Assembly (NCBI GenBank): GCA_963778525.1
Contig: CAVZUJ010000001.1
Span: 62,001-126,000 of the forward strand
Origin: Schlegelella_A sp963778525
GTDB lineage: Bacteria; Pseudomonadota; Gammaproteobacteria; Burkholderiales; Burkholderiaceae_C
DNA length: 64,000 nt
Direction: 5' to 3'
The notes below the pieces were generated by a model. That model had not been told where the DNA came from. It worked only from the letters and a program-made list of their open reading frames with translations, and did not search any database. Of the stretch, positions 17,910 through 27,598 are shown piece after piece (the stretch's first letter is position 1; every line of letters starts with the position of its first letter). The position numbers and the translations under genes were made by a program.

Positions 17910-19862
17910 ATGGCAAAGATCATCGGCATCGACTTGGGCACCACCAACTCGTGCGTCGCGATCATGGAAGGCAACACCACCAAGGTGATCGAGAACAGCG
18001 AAGGTGCGCGCACGACGCCGTCGATCATCGCCTACCAGGATGGCGGCGAAATCCTCGTCGGCGCCTCGGCCAAGCGGCAGGCGGTGACCAACGCGAAGAA
18101 CACGATCTACGCGGTCAAGCGCCTGATCGGCCGCAAGTTCACCGAAAAGGAAGTGCAGAAGGACATCAACCTGATGCCCTACAAGATCGTGGCCGCCGAC
18201 AACGGCGACGCCTGGGTCGAGGTGCGCGGCGAGAAGCTCGCGCCGCAACAGATCTCGGCCGAGATCCTGCGCAAGATGAAGAAGACCGCCGAGGACTACC
18301 TCGGCGAGAAGGTGGTCGATGCGGTGATCACCGTGCCGGCGTACTTCAACGACGCGCAGCGCCAGGCGACCAAGGACGCCGGCCGCATCGCCGGTCTCGA
18401 CGTCAAGCGGATCATCAACGAGCCGACCGCGGCAGCGCTCGCCTTCGGCCTCGACAAGAGCGAAAAGGGCGACCGCAAGATCGCCGTCTATGACCTCGGC
18501 GGCGGCACCTTCGACGTCTCCATCATCGAGATCGCCGACGTCGACGGCGAGAAGCAGTTCGAGGTGCTGTCCACCAACGGCGACACCTTCCTGGGCGGCG
18601 AAGACTTCGACCAGCGCATCATCGACTACATCATTGCCGAGTTCAAGAAGGACCAGGGCGTCGACCTGTCGAAGGACGTGCTCGCCCTGCAGCGCCTGAA
18701 AGAATCGGCCGAGAAGGCGAAGATCGAGCTCTCGAGCTCGGCGCAGACCGACATCAACCTGCCGTACGTGACGGCCGATGCCTCCGGCCCGAAGCACCTC
18801 AACATCAAGCTGACGCGGGCCAAGCTCGAAGCGCTGGTCGAAGAGCTGATCGAGCGCACGATCGCGCCCTGCCGCACCGCCATCAAGGATGCCGGCGTCA
18901 GCACCGGCCAGATCGACGACGTGATCCTGGTCGGCGGCATGACGCGCATGCCCAAGGTGCAGGACAAGGTCAAGGAGTTCTTCGGCAAGGAACCGCGCAA
19001 GGACGTGAACCCGGATGAAGCCGTCGCCGTGGGCGCTGCGATCCAGGGCCAGGTCCTCGTCGGCGACCGCAAGGACGTGCTGCTGCTCGACGTCACCCCC
19101 CTGAGCCTCGGCATCGAGACGCTCGGCGGCGTGATGACGAAGATGATCCAGAAGAACACCACCATCCCGACCAAGTTCGCGCAGACCTTCTCGACCGCCG
19201 ACGACAATCAGCCGGCGGTGACGATCAAGGTCTACCAGGGCGAGCGCGAGATGGCCTCGGGCAACAAGTCGCTCGGCGAGTTCAATCTCGAAGGCATCGC
19301 CCCGGCGCCGCGCGGCATGCCGCAGATCGAGGTCTCGTTCGACATCGACGCCAACGGCATCCTGCACGTCGGCGCGAAGGACAAGGCGACCGGCAAGGAA
19401 AACAAGATCACGATCAAGGCGAACTCGGGCCTCTCGGAAGCCGAGATCCAGCAGATGGTGAAGGACGCCGAGCTGAACGCCGCCGACGACAAGAAAAAGC
19501 TCGAGGTGATCCAGGCACGCAATGCCGCGGATGCGATGATCCACAGCGTGAAGAAGAGCCTGGCCGAGCACGGCGAGAAGCTCGACGCGGCAGACAAGGA
19601 GAAGATCGAATCGGCGCTGAAGGAAGCGGAAGCGTCGCTGGATTCGCAGGACAAGGCAGCGATCGAGGCGAAGACCGAGGCGCTGATGACCGCAAGCCAG
19701 AAGCTCGGCGAGAAGGTCTACGCCGATGCGCAGGCGGCGCAAGCCGCGGCCGGCGCAGCGGCGGGCGAGACTGCAGGAGCGCACGCGGAAGCGTCGCATT
19801 CGGCCAAGGCCGACGACGACAACGTGGTCGACGCCGAGTTCAAGGAAGTCAAGAAGGGCTGA
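17910..19862 (+). CDS. dnaK: Molecular chaperone DnaK (Hsp70)
   Basis: ATP-driven chaperone, 650 residues. The nucleotide-binding domain opens with IIGIDLGTTNSCVA, and has VITVPAYFNDAQRQATKDAG, IINEPTAAALAFG and the phosphate-loop DLGGGTFDVSI. The substrate-binding domain follows from about 390 (DVTPLSLGIETLGGVMTKMI), then the helical lid. The tail ends in the acidic DDDNVVDAEFKEV typical of DnaK. A clear GGAGA site precedes ATG 17910. It acts with GrpE and DnaJ encoded on either side. Confidence 0.98.
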   Translation: MAKIIGIDLGTTNSCVAIMEGNTTKVIENSEGARTTPSIIAYQDGGEILVGASAKRQAVTNAKNTIYAVKRLIGRKFTEKEVQKDINLMPYKIVAADNGDAWVEVRGEKLAPQQISAEILRKMKKTAEDYLGEKVVDAVITVPAYFNDAQRQATKDAGRIAGLDVKRIINEPTAAALAFGLDKSEKGDRKIAVYDLGGGTFDVSIIEIADVDGEKQFEVLSTNGDTFLGGEDFDQRIIDYIIAEFKKDQGVDLSKDVLALQRLKESAEKAKIELSSSAQTDINLPYVTADASGPKHLNIKLTRAKLEALVEELIERTIAPCRTAIKDAGVSTGQIDDVILVGGMTRMPKVQDKVKEFFGKEPRKDVNPDEAVAVGAAIQGQVLVGDRKDVLLLDVTPLSLGIETLGGVMTKMIQKNTTIPTKFAQTFSTADDNQPAVTIKVYQGEREMASGNKSLGEFNLEGIAPAPRGMPQIEVSFDIDANGILHVGAKDKATGKENKITIKANSGLSEAEIQQMVKDAELNAADDKKKLEVIQARNAADAMIHSVKKSLAEHGEKLDAADKEKIESALKEAEASLDSQDKAAIEAKTEALMTASQKLGEKVYADAQAAQAAAGAAAGETAGAHAEASHSAKADDDNVVDAEFKEVKKG

Positions 19863-19979
19863 AGCCCTCGACCAGAACCGGCCGGCGCGGCCCGCCCGAC
19901 TTGATGTCGCGGGCCGCGCCGGCTTGGTCGTTGCAGGGAGCGCCACGGCGCAATGCAGGGAGCGTGGAAAGATGTGGCC

Positions 19980-21114
19980 ATGAGCAAGCGTGACTATTAC
20001 GAGGTCCTGGGCGTCGCCAAGAACGCCTCCGAAGAGGACATCAAGAAGGCCTATCGCAAGCTGGCGATGAAGCACCACCCGGACCGCAACCAGGGCGATG
20101 CGGCCAAGAAGTCGGAAGAGCAGTTCAAGGAGGCCAAGGAAGCCTACGAAATGCTCTGCGACCCGCAAAAGCGCGCCGCCTACGACCAGTACGGCCACGC
20201 CGGCGTCGACCCGAACATGGGCCGAGCCGGACCGGAAGGCTTCGGCGGATTTGCCGAGGCCTTCGGCGACATCTTCGGCGACATCTTCGGCAACGGCCGG
20301 GCCGCGTGGCGGCAGCGGCCAGCAGGTCTTTCGCGGCAGCGACCTCAGCTATGCCATGGAAATCACGCTCGAGGAAGCGGCCCACGGCAAGGAAACGCAG
20401 ATCCGCATTCCGTCATGGGAGACCTGCGAAACCTGCAAGGGCAACGGCGCCAAGCCCGGCACCAGCCCGATCACCTGCACCAGCTGCCACGGCTCGGGCG
20501 CGGTGCAGATGCGCCAAGGCTTCTTCAGCATCCAGCAAACCTGCCCGACCTGCCACGGCAGCGGCAAGATCATCCCCGAGCCCTGCATGACCTGCCACGG
20601 CCAGGGTCGGATCAAGAAGAACAAGACCCTCGAGGTGAAGATTCCGCCCGGCATCAACGAGGGCATGCGCATCCGCTCGAGCGGCAACGGCGAGCCCGGC
20701 CCGAACGGCGGCCCCAGCGGCGACCTCTACATCGAGATCCGGATCAAGCCGCACGACATCTTCGAGCGCGACGGCGACGACCTGCATTGCACGGTGCCGG
20801 TGGCGATGACGAGCGCCGCGCTCGGCGGCTCGGTCGAGGTGCCGACGCTCGGCGGCAAGGCCGAGATCGACCTGCCCGAAGGCACGCAGCACGGCAAGAC
20901 CTTCCGCCTGCGCGGCAAGGGCATCAAGGGCGTGCGCTCGAGCTATCCGGGCGACCTGTATTGCCACGTCAGCGTCGAGACGCCGATCAAGCTCACCGAG
21001 CATCAGAGAAAGCTCCTGAAGGAGCTCGACGAAGGATTCCGCAAGGCCGGCGATCGGCATTCGCCGAACTCCAAGACCTGGAGCGACCGCGTCAAGGACT
21101 TGTTCAAGGCGTAG
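19980..21114 (+). CDS. dnaJ: Co-chaperone DnaJ (Hsp40), one frameshift
   Basis: Stimulates DnaK ATPase and presents clients. The J domain (1-70) has the HPD motif in MKHHPDRNQ. A Gly/Phe region follows (GRAGPEGFGGFAEAFGD), then four CxxCxGxG zinc repeats (CETCKGNG, CTSCHGSG, CPTCHGSG, CMTCHGQG) and the C-terminal substrate domains. The frame breaks at about 20298-20301, where one extra G in CCGGGCC splits the Gly/Phe region from GGSGQQVFRGSDL. Removing it restores a normal 377-residue protein. Since dnaJ is strongly conserved, a sequence error is the likelier cause. Confidence 0.93.
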
Positions 21115-21122
21115 CCTTGAAC

Positions 21123-21208
21123 GAATCCTTCGGATTCAGGGCTGCACCCTCCCGGCTTCGCTCCCCTCCCGCCGAGCGGGAGGGGCGGACGCCGTTGGCG
21201 TCCCTTTA
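21123..21208. terminator. Three stacked perfect hairpins between convergent dnaJ and radical SAM gene
   Basis: Hairpin 1: GAATCC/GGATTC around a TTC loop (21123-21137). Hairpin 2: CCCCTCCCGC/GCGGGAGGGG with a CGA loop (21163-21185). Hairpin 3: GGACGCC/GGCGTCC with a GTT loop (21187-21203) followed by CTTT. The last would terminate dnaJ and touches the stop codon of the convergent gene. Such runs of nested hairpins are common intergenic repeats in Burkholderiales. Confidence 0.6.
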
Positions 21209-22362
21209 GCCGAACAGATCGGCCTGGCCGTCGAGCCTCGACGGCAGCGGCTTCGTGAACTGCGTGAGGTCGAGGGCGACGCGCTCGCGGTCGAGGCCGA
21301 AGCGCTTCTTGGCCTTGGCCAGACGCTGCTGCAGCAGCTGGGCCCAGACCCCTTCGCCCTTCATGCGGCTGCCGAAATCGGCCTCTGTAGTCGCGGCCGC
21401 CGCGCATCTCGCGGATGCGCGCCATGACGCGGGCGGCGCGATCGGGAAAGTGCTGGTCGAGCCAGCGCTGGAAGATCGGATTCACTTCCCAGGGCAGGCG
21501 CAGGACGATGCCGAACGCCGAGCTCGCGCCGGCCGCCGCCGCCGCTTCGAGGATGCGCTCGATCTCCGGTTCGTTGATGAACGGAATCATCGGCGAGACA
21601 CTCACCCCGACGGGAACACCCGCCTTGGCCAGGGCTTCGATGGTCTTCAGGCGTCGATGCGGCGCCGCGGCGCGCGGCTCCAGGATGCGCGCCAATGCCG
21701 GATCGAGCGAGGTCACGGAGACGTAGACCGCCACCAGGCCACGCTCGGCCATCGGCGCCGATCAGGTCGAGGTCACGTTCGACGCCCGACGACTTGGTGA
21801 CGAGCGAGAACGGATGCCGGCACTCGGCCAGCACCTCGATGATGGCGCGCGTGATGCCGAGCTTGCGCTCCACCGGCTGATAGGCGTCGGTGGCCGAGCC
21901 GAGGTTGAGCGACGTGGCTTCGTAGGCGCGGCTCGCGAAGGCTTCGCGCAAGCGCTCGGCAGCGTTGACCTTGGCGATGATCCGGGTCTCGAAGTCCAGG
22001 CCCGGCGACATGTTGAGGTAGCTGTGCGTGGGCCGCGCGAAGCAGTAGACGCAGCCGTGCTCGCAGCCGCGGTACGGATTGATCGACAGGTCGAACGAGA
22101 GATCGGGCGAATCGTTGCCCGAGAGCACCGACTTGACGCGCTCTTCGATGATCGTCGTCTCGGGCGCCACGAGTTCCTCGCTTGCCTCCTGGTCGAGCGT
22201 GCCCCAGCCGTCGTCGTAGCTTTCGCTCGCCGTGCGCGAATACCGGTGCTCGATCGCCCAGACCGTGCCGCGTCCTTTTTGCGGCGGTCGAGCGGCCGCG
22301 TGCGGCGACGGAGCTTCGTCGCGCGAGATGGTTCTCTGATGCGTCGATCGGTTCGGTGGCAT
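21206..22362 (-). CDS. PA0069/Rv2578c-family radical SAM protein (SplB-like), two frameshifts
   Basis: Radical S-adenosylmethionine enzyme related to spore photoproduct lyase, about 384 residues when rejoined. The iron-sulfur motif is CxxxCxxC in GCEHGCVYCFARPTHSYL. Other family blocks are NPYRGC, LNLGSATDAYQPVE, SLVTKSS and VSVTSLDPALA. An extra G near 21762 separates LIAP from MAERGLV. A second indel near 21387 separates REMRGGRDY from ADFGSRMKGEG. The rejoined C-terminus ends RLEGQADLFG. Start ATG (22360-22362) lies one base from a LexA box, so damage-inducible expression is strongly suggested. Substrate unknown; a nucleic-acid repair role is inference. Confidence 0.85.
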
Positions 22363-22363
22363 A

Positions 22364-22379
22364 CTGTGAATATATACAG
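22364..22379. promoter_or_regulatory. LexA (SOS) box
   Basis: CTGT-N8-ACAG with an AT-only-but-one centre, flanked by TA on the left and T on the right, reproduces the gamma/betaproteobacterial LexA operator TACTGT(AT)4ACAGTA at nearly every position. It ends one base before the ATG of the minus-strand radical SAM gene. On that strand TTGCAT lies upstream and TATAT-like -10 sequence falls inside the box, so LexA would block the promoter directly. The plus-strand gene at 22519 is 140 bases away and is a less likely target. Confidence 0.85.
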
Positions 22380-22518
22380 TCAGCCCGATACAGGCAATGC
22401 AAAGAGTCGTTCCCCATCATCTTCATTGGCGAGCTGAGCACGAGAGCGCCAAGCACAGGCCGGCACATTGCTCGACAATCGTGCATCGCCTTTCGAGCCC
22501 GGTTCGCAGCCGGATGAC

Positions 22519-22885
22519 ATGAAGCACGTCTTCAGCGTTGTGGGTGTGGGTCTCGCCCTCCTCTTCGTGGTCGTCTTCTTCACCGGAAGAATCGACTCGA
22601 AGGAGCTCACCGCCGTCGCCCCGCGCGTCGGGATGCAAGCCGCAAGCGCTCGACGCCATCGTCAGCCGGGTCTCGTCGCAGTCCGGCGCCACCATCGGCA
22701 CCTCGCGCCGCGTCGTCTATCTGCTCGCCTGCAGCGGCCTGCCGACCTCGACCACGATGGAGCTGCAGGCGCTGCAGGCCGCCACCTTCACCGAGACCCA
22801 AAGACTGACCGCCCGCGAGGCAGCCGTTTTCGTGCTCTCCGGCAAGCCCACCGAAGGCGCGCAGAGCCCGCTGCGGGACTGCTAG
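22519..22885 (+). CDS. Unknown small single-pass membrane protein, frameshifted
   Basis: Not recognised. ATG 22519 opens a protein with one hydrophobic helix (VVGVGLALLFVVVFF) followed by RIDSKELTAVAPRVG. The frame then shifts between about 22625 and 22655, and the rest (QALDAIVSRVSSQ, GTSRRVVYLLACSGLP, LQALQAATFTETQRLTAREAAVFVLSGKP) continues in another frame to TAG 22883-22885. Rejoined it would be about 120 residues, membrane-anchored with a soluble C-terminal domain. Preserved coding character in both parts suggests one gene with a single indel. Confidence 0.5.
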
Positions 22886-23022
22886 CGCATCCGAGCGCCG
22901 CCGACCGACTCGTTCACGAAGCGGTCGCAGAACGGCGCTAACCTCGCCGGTTGCCGAACTGGTGACAATCGCGCTCGCTTCTCGATCGGCGCGGCCGGCC
23001 GACAGCGCCGTGTCCCGCCCCC

Positions 23023-24748
23023 ATGATCGACAAGCGTTTCTTCCCCCGTCAAGTCGTCGAGACCGGCAATCGCTGGGACTGGGCGCTGCTGCCGCTGGTG
23101 CTCGGCGTGCTGGCCCTGCTCGCCTTCGGCGGCTCGCAGATGGCGCGGCCGTACCAGGTTGGCGATGCCCTGCCGATCAGCCTCGACCCGTCGTACCTGC
23201 CCTACTACCTGCTGCGCACGACCCTGCGCATGTTCCTGGCATTGGCGGCATCGATCGTCTTCGCCTGCGCCTTCGCCGCCATCGCCGCCAAGTACCGCGC
23301 GGCCGAGCGCGTCATGGTGCCCCTGCTCGACATCCTGCAGTCGATTCCGATCCTCGGCTTTCTCTCGATCACCGTCACCGGCTTCATCGCCCTCTTCCCG
23401 GGCAACCTGTTCGGCGTCGAGTGCGCCGCCATTTTCGCGATCTTCACCTCGCAGGCCTGGAACATGGCGTTCAGCCTGTACCAGTCGCTGCGCACCGTGC
23501 CGGCCGAGCTGCAGGAAGCGTCGCGTGTGTTCCAGCTCTCGGCCTGGCAGCGCTTCTGGCGCCTCGAGATCCCGTTTGCGATGCCCGGCCTGCTCTGGAA
23601 CATGATGATGTCGATGTCGGGCGGCTGGTTCTTCGTCGTCGCCTCCGAAGCCATCTCGGTCTCGAACCAGAACATCAAGCTGCCCGGCGTCGGCTCGTAC
23701 ATCGCGATGGCGATCGAGGCGCGCGACATCGGCGCGATCGGCTGGGCGATCGGCGGCATGCTGGTGGGCATCGTCCTCTACGACCAGCTCTTCTTCCGGC
23801 CGCTGCTGGCCTGGGCCGACAAGTTCCGCTTCGAGGAGTCGAGCAGCGAGACGGCGCCGACCTCGTGGCTGCTGACGTGGATGCGCCGCACCGATCGCCT
23901 GCAGCGCCTCGGGCTGGTCGGCTTCGGCACGCTTCGACGCTCGGTGATGCTCTTTCGCCGGCCGTACGACGGCACCTCGATCCGCGCCCGCATCAAGCCG
24001 CCCGATCCGATCTGGTCACGCGCCTTCGACGCCATCGTCGCCGGTGCGGTGCTGTTCGCGGCCTGGCATCTCTTTGCCTACATCCACGCCGAAGTCGACG
24101 GCCACGAGATCCTGCACGTCTTCCTGCTTGCCGGCTACACGATGGCGCGGGTGCTCATCCTCATCGCCCTGGCGGCGCTCGTCTGGGTGCCGGTGGGCGT
24201 ATGGATCGGCATGAATCCGCGCTGGTCGAATCGGCTGCAGGCGGCAGCGCAATTCCTGGCCGCCTTCCCGGCCAACCTGATGTTTCCGGTGGCGGTGCTC
24301 TTCATCGTCAAGTGGCGCCTCAATCCCGACATCTGGCTGTCGCCGCTGATGGTGCTGGGCACGCAGTGGTACCTGCTCTTCAACGTCATCGCCGGCGCGT
24401 CGACGATTCCGGCCGAGCTGCGCTACGCCGCACGCAATCTCGGCCTCGGCGGCTGGCTGCGCTGGCGTCGCTATCTGCTGCCGGCGGTGTTTCCGAGCTT
24501 CGTCACCGGCGCCATCACCGGCCAGCGGCGGCTCGTGGAACGCCAGCATCGTCGCCGAGTACGTGACCTGGGGCGACACGACGCTGCGGGCGCAGGGCCT
24601 GGGCAGCTACATCGCCGAGATGACGGCGCGCGGCGACTTCCCGCGCATCGCGCTCGGCATCGGCGTGATGTGCGTCTTCGTCATGGCCATGAACCACTTC
24701 CTCTGGCGGCGGCTCTATCGTCTCGCCGAGGACCGGATGCACTTTTGA
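23023..24748 (+). CDS. ABC transporter permease, fused double-domain, nitrate/sulfonate/bicarbonate type (one frameshift)
   Basis: A 574-residue membrane protein with two BPD_transp_1 domains. The first (about 65-270) has VPAELQEASRVFQLS, the second (about 375-570) IPAELRYAARNLGLG, both in the coupling-loop position. An extra G near 24521 breaks the frame between TGAITG and SGGSWNASIVAEYVTWGD; the remainder is intact to TGA 24746-24748. The paired ATPase follows after 10 bases. No binding protein is encoded nearby, so the substrate cannot be inferred beyond the nitrate/sulfonate/taurine class. Confidence 0.85.
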
Positions 24749-24758
24749 GGAAGCCATC

Positions 24759-26075
24759 GTGAGCAAGGCCATCATCGAGCTCGAAGCCGTCGGCAAGTCG
24801 TTCCGCTCGGCCGACGGCACCGCGCGACCGGTGCTCGAAGGCGTCGACTTCCGCCTGGCCGAGGGCGAGATCGTTTCGCTGCTCGGACCCTCGGGTTCGG
24901 GCAAGTCGACCTTGCTGCGGATCATGGCCGGCCTGATCGGCGTCGACTCCGGCGACGTGCGCTATCGCGGCCACCCGCTCTACGCGCCGGCGCGCGGCGT
25001 CAGCATGGTGTTCCAGTCGTTCGCGCTCTTTCCGTGGCTGACGGTGCAGGGCAACGTCGAGCTCGGCCTCGAGGCGCGCGGCGTCGGCCCCGCAGAGCGG
25101 GCGAAGAGCGCCGAGGCGGCGATCCGCATGATCGGGCTGGCCGGCTTCGAAGGTGCGCTGCCGCGCGAGCTGTCGGGCGGCATGCGGCAGCGCGTCGGCA
25201 TCGCCCGCGCGCTCGTCGTCGAGCCCGAGGTGCTGCTGATGGACGAGGCCTTCTCGGCCCTCGACGTGCTGACGGGCGAGCGCCTGCGCGAAGAAATCCT
25301 CGAGCTCTGGAGCAGCGGCGAGATGCCGACCAAGGCCATCCTCATCGTCTCGCACGACATCGAGGAAGCCGTGCTGATGGCCGACCGTGTCCTGATCTTC
25401 GGCACCGACCCCGGCCGCATCCGTTTCGAGCTGCCCGTGCCTCTGCCGCGTCCGCGCGATCCGGAGAGCGCCGAGGTGCGCCGGCTGATCGACGAGGTCT
25501 ATGCGCTGATGACCACCGGCGAGCCGCGCGCCGGCCGCCCGGCCGAAGAGCCGGCGGTGCTGCAGCTGGCCGAGCGCCTGCCGGAGGCCGATATCAGCCG
25601 CATGGAGGGCCTGCTCGAGCTGCTTGCCGGCGACACCTTCGAAGGCCGCGCCGACTTGCCACGTCTGGCCGAAGAAACCGAGCTGACCGACGACGAGCTT
25701 TTGCCTCTGGCGCAGGCGCTGTCGCTGCTCGGCCTGGCCAGCATTGCCGAAGGCGACCTGCTGCTCACGGCGCTCGGCCGGCGCTACGTCGAGGACGAGA
25801 ACGAGTCGCGCCAGACCCTGTTCGGCGAACAGCTCCTGGCGCACGTGCCGCTGGTCGCCCACATTCGCTCCAGCCTCGACCAGGAGCCCTCCGGCGAGCT
25901 CGCCGAAGAGCCGTTCCTGCGTCTGCTGAGCGAGAGCCTCGACGCCGCCGAAGCCGAGCGCGTGCTGCGCACGGCCATCGAGTGGGGTCGGCACGGCGAG
26001 GTCTTCGAGTACGACTACAACACCGGCCTGATCCGGGTGCCGCGCTCGGAGGCGGCGGCCGAAGCGGCCGCGTAG
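24759..26075 (+). CDS. ABC transporter ATP-binding protein with C-terminal AAA-associated domain
   Basis: ATPase partner of the preceding permease, 438 residues. Walker A is GPSGSGKSTLL, signature LSGGMRQRVGIA, Walker B VLLMDEAFSALD, H-loop IVSHDIEEA; these are the nitrate/sulfonate-type forms. Beyond residue 280 it carries an extra 150-residue helical AAA-associated domain (DISRMEGLLELLA, EVFEYDYNTGLIRVP), a feature of a subgroup of these ATPases. GTG 24759 has an AGGAAG site. The domain probably senses something or regulates the transporter; its ligand is unknown. Confidence 0.85.
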   Translation: MSKAIIELEAVGKSFRSADGTARPVLEGVDFRLAEGEIVSLLGPSGSGKSTLLRIMAGLIGVDSGDVRYRGHPLYAPARGVSMVFQSFALFPWLTVQGNVELGLEARGVGPAERAKSAEAAIRMIGLAGFEGALPRELSGGMRQRVGIARALVVEPEVLLMDEAFSALDVLTGERLREEILELWSSGEMPTKAILIVSHDIEEAVLMADRVLIFGTDPGRIRFELPVPLPRPRDPESAEVRRLIDEVYALMTTGEPRAGRPAEEPAVLQLAERLPEADISRMEGLLELLAGDTFEGRADLPRLAEETELTDDELLPLAQALSLLGLASIAEGDLLLTALGRRYVEDENESRQTLFGEQLLAHVPLVAHIRSSLDQEPSGELAEEPFLRLLSESLDAAEAERVLRTAIEWGRHGEVFEYDYNTGLIRVPRSEAAAEAAA

Positions 26076-26149
26076 CGCGCGGTCTTTTTCGCAATCGCCC
26101 TCGGCGAAGAGCACCTGCCGGCCGTCCGGCCGGCGCCGCCTCGGCTAGG

Positions 26150-27403
26150 TCACGAGGGCGTGCCCGGTGAGCCGAGGGCGGTGTTGAGCGGGCTGTCGAC
26201 GAGCGGCGACGCTTCACCCCCGCGCGTGCCTTCGGCCGCGGGCACGTCGGGTAGCAGCGCGGTGAAGACACCGAGCAGTGGCAGGTAGGCGCAGACGGCG
26301 TAGACGTATTCGATGCCTCGCGCATCGGCCACCGCACCCAGCACCGCCGCGCCGAGGCCGCCCATGCCGAAGGCGAAGCCGAAGAAGAGTCCGGACACCG
26401 TGCCGACCTTGCCGGGCATCAGTTCCTGGGCGAACACAAGGATCGCCGAAAACGCCGACGCGATGACGAAGCCGATGATCACCGTGAAGACCGTCGTCCA
26501 CGCGAGGTCGAGATGCGGCAGCGCCAGCGTGAACGGCGCGACGCCGAGGATCGACCCCCAGATCACGCGCTTGCGTCCGAAGCGGTCGCCGATCGGGCCG
26601 CCAAGCAGGCCGCCGGCCGCGACCGCGACCAGGAAGACGAACAGGTGCATCTGCGCCGCCTCCATGCTGGTGTGGAAGCGCTCGATGAGATAGAAGGTGT
26701 AGTAGCTGCTCAGGCTCGCGAGATAGAAATATTTCGAGAACAGCAAGACGAGCAGAACGGCGACCGCGCCGATGACCGCTCGTCTTGGCAGCGGCGACGT
26801 CGTGCTGGTCGTTCGCGCCGATTTCGCCGCCGCAATGCGGTGCTGCCGGTACCAGTTGCCGATGCGCCAGAGCAGAAAGATGCCCAGGAGCGCGCCAACC
26901 GCGAGCCAGGCCACGGCGTGCTGACCGAAGGGGATGACCAGGATCGCCGCGATCAACGGGCCGGCGGCGCTGCCGCCGTTGCCGCCCACCTGGAAGATCG
27001 ATTGGGCCAGGCCGTGCTGGCCGCCGGACGCGAGCCGTGCAATGCGCGAAGCCTCGGGGTGAAAGATCGCCGAGCCGGTGCCGACGAGCGTCGCCGCGAT
27101 CAGCAGCACCCCGAAGCTCGGCGCGAACGCCATGACCAGAAGGCCCAGCAGCGTCGAGCCCATGCCGAACGACAACGAGTACGGCAGCGGGTGCGAGTCG
27201 GTGTAGCGGCCGACGAGCGGCTGCATCAGCGAGGCCGTGACCTGGTAGACCAGCGAGATCGTGCCGATCTGGGTGAAGCTGAGCGCGAAATTGGCCTTCA
27301 GGAGCGGGTAGATGGCCAGGATCGTCGACTGCGTCATGTCGTTGAGGAAATGGGCAAAGCTCAATGCCGACAGCACGCGAAAACTGGTAGAGGGTTGCGC
27401 CAT
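26150..27403 (-). CDS. MFS transporter, fosmidomycin-resistance (Fsr) family
   Basis: A 417-residue major facilitator pump with twelve hydrophobic helices and a central cytoplasmic loop. The N-terminus (LSALSFAHFLNDMTQS) and QIGTISLVYQVTASLMQPLVGRYTD are signatures of the Fsr group; GGPIGDRFGRKRVIWGS is the MFS loop 8-9 motif. ATG 27403 is chosen from the family N-terminus; the frame is open upstream without homology. It lies alone between two plus-strand units. Family members export fosmidomycin or related compounds; the native substrate is unknown. Confidence 0.9.
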   Translation of the reverse strand: MAQPSTSFRVLSALSFAHFLNDMTQSTILAIYPLLKANFALSFTQIGTISLVYQVTASLMQPLVGRYTDSHPLPYSLSFGMGSTLLGLLVMAFAPSFGVLLIAATLVGTGSAIFHPEASRIARLASGGQHGLAQSIFQVGGNGGSAAGPLIAAILVIPFGQHAVAWLAVGALLGIFLLWRIGNWYRQHRIAAAKSARTTSTTSPLPRRAVIGAVAVLLVLLFSKYFYLASLSSYYTFYLIERFHTSMEAAQMHLFVFLVAVAAGGLLGGPIGDRFGRKRVIWGSILGVAPFTLALPHLDLAWTTVFTVIIGFVIASAFSAILVFAQELMPGKVGTVSGLFFGFAFGMGGLGAAVLGAVADARGIEYVYAVCAYLPLLGVFTALLPDVPAAEGTRGGEASPLVDSPLNTALGSPGTPS

Positions 27404-27598
27404 GGGGCTCGATCCGGATGGAAGACTCTTCGAGTCGAACTCTAGCGCCTTCGCCCTATGGAAGCATCGAGCCGCCCTGCGGGCGGTGCCCTTGCCGCCC
27501 GGCCCCGGTGGCGACCGGCACCTGCCTGCAATGGCTCTCAAGTCAGGCGCGCGCGAGCCGATATGCAAGCGACATCCATTCCGGCAGAACCGAGACGC

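Noticed and set aside
17889..20198. A 769-codon minus-strand open frame opposite dnaK
   Set aside because: Antisense shadow of a conserved gene; composition typical of reversed GC-rich codons.
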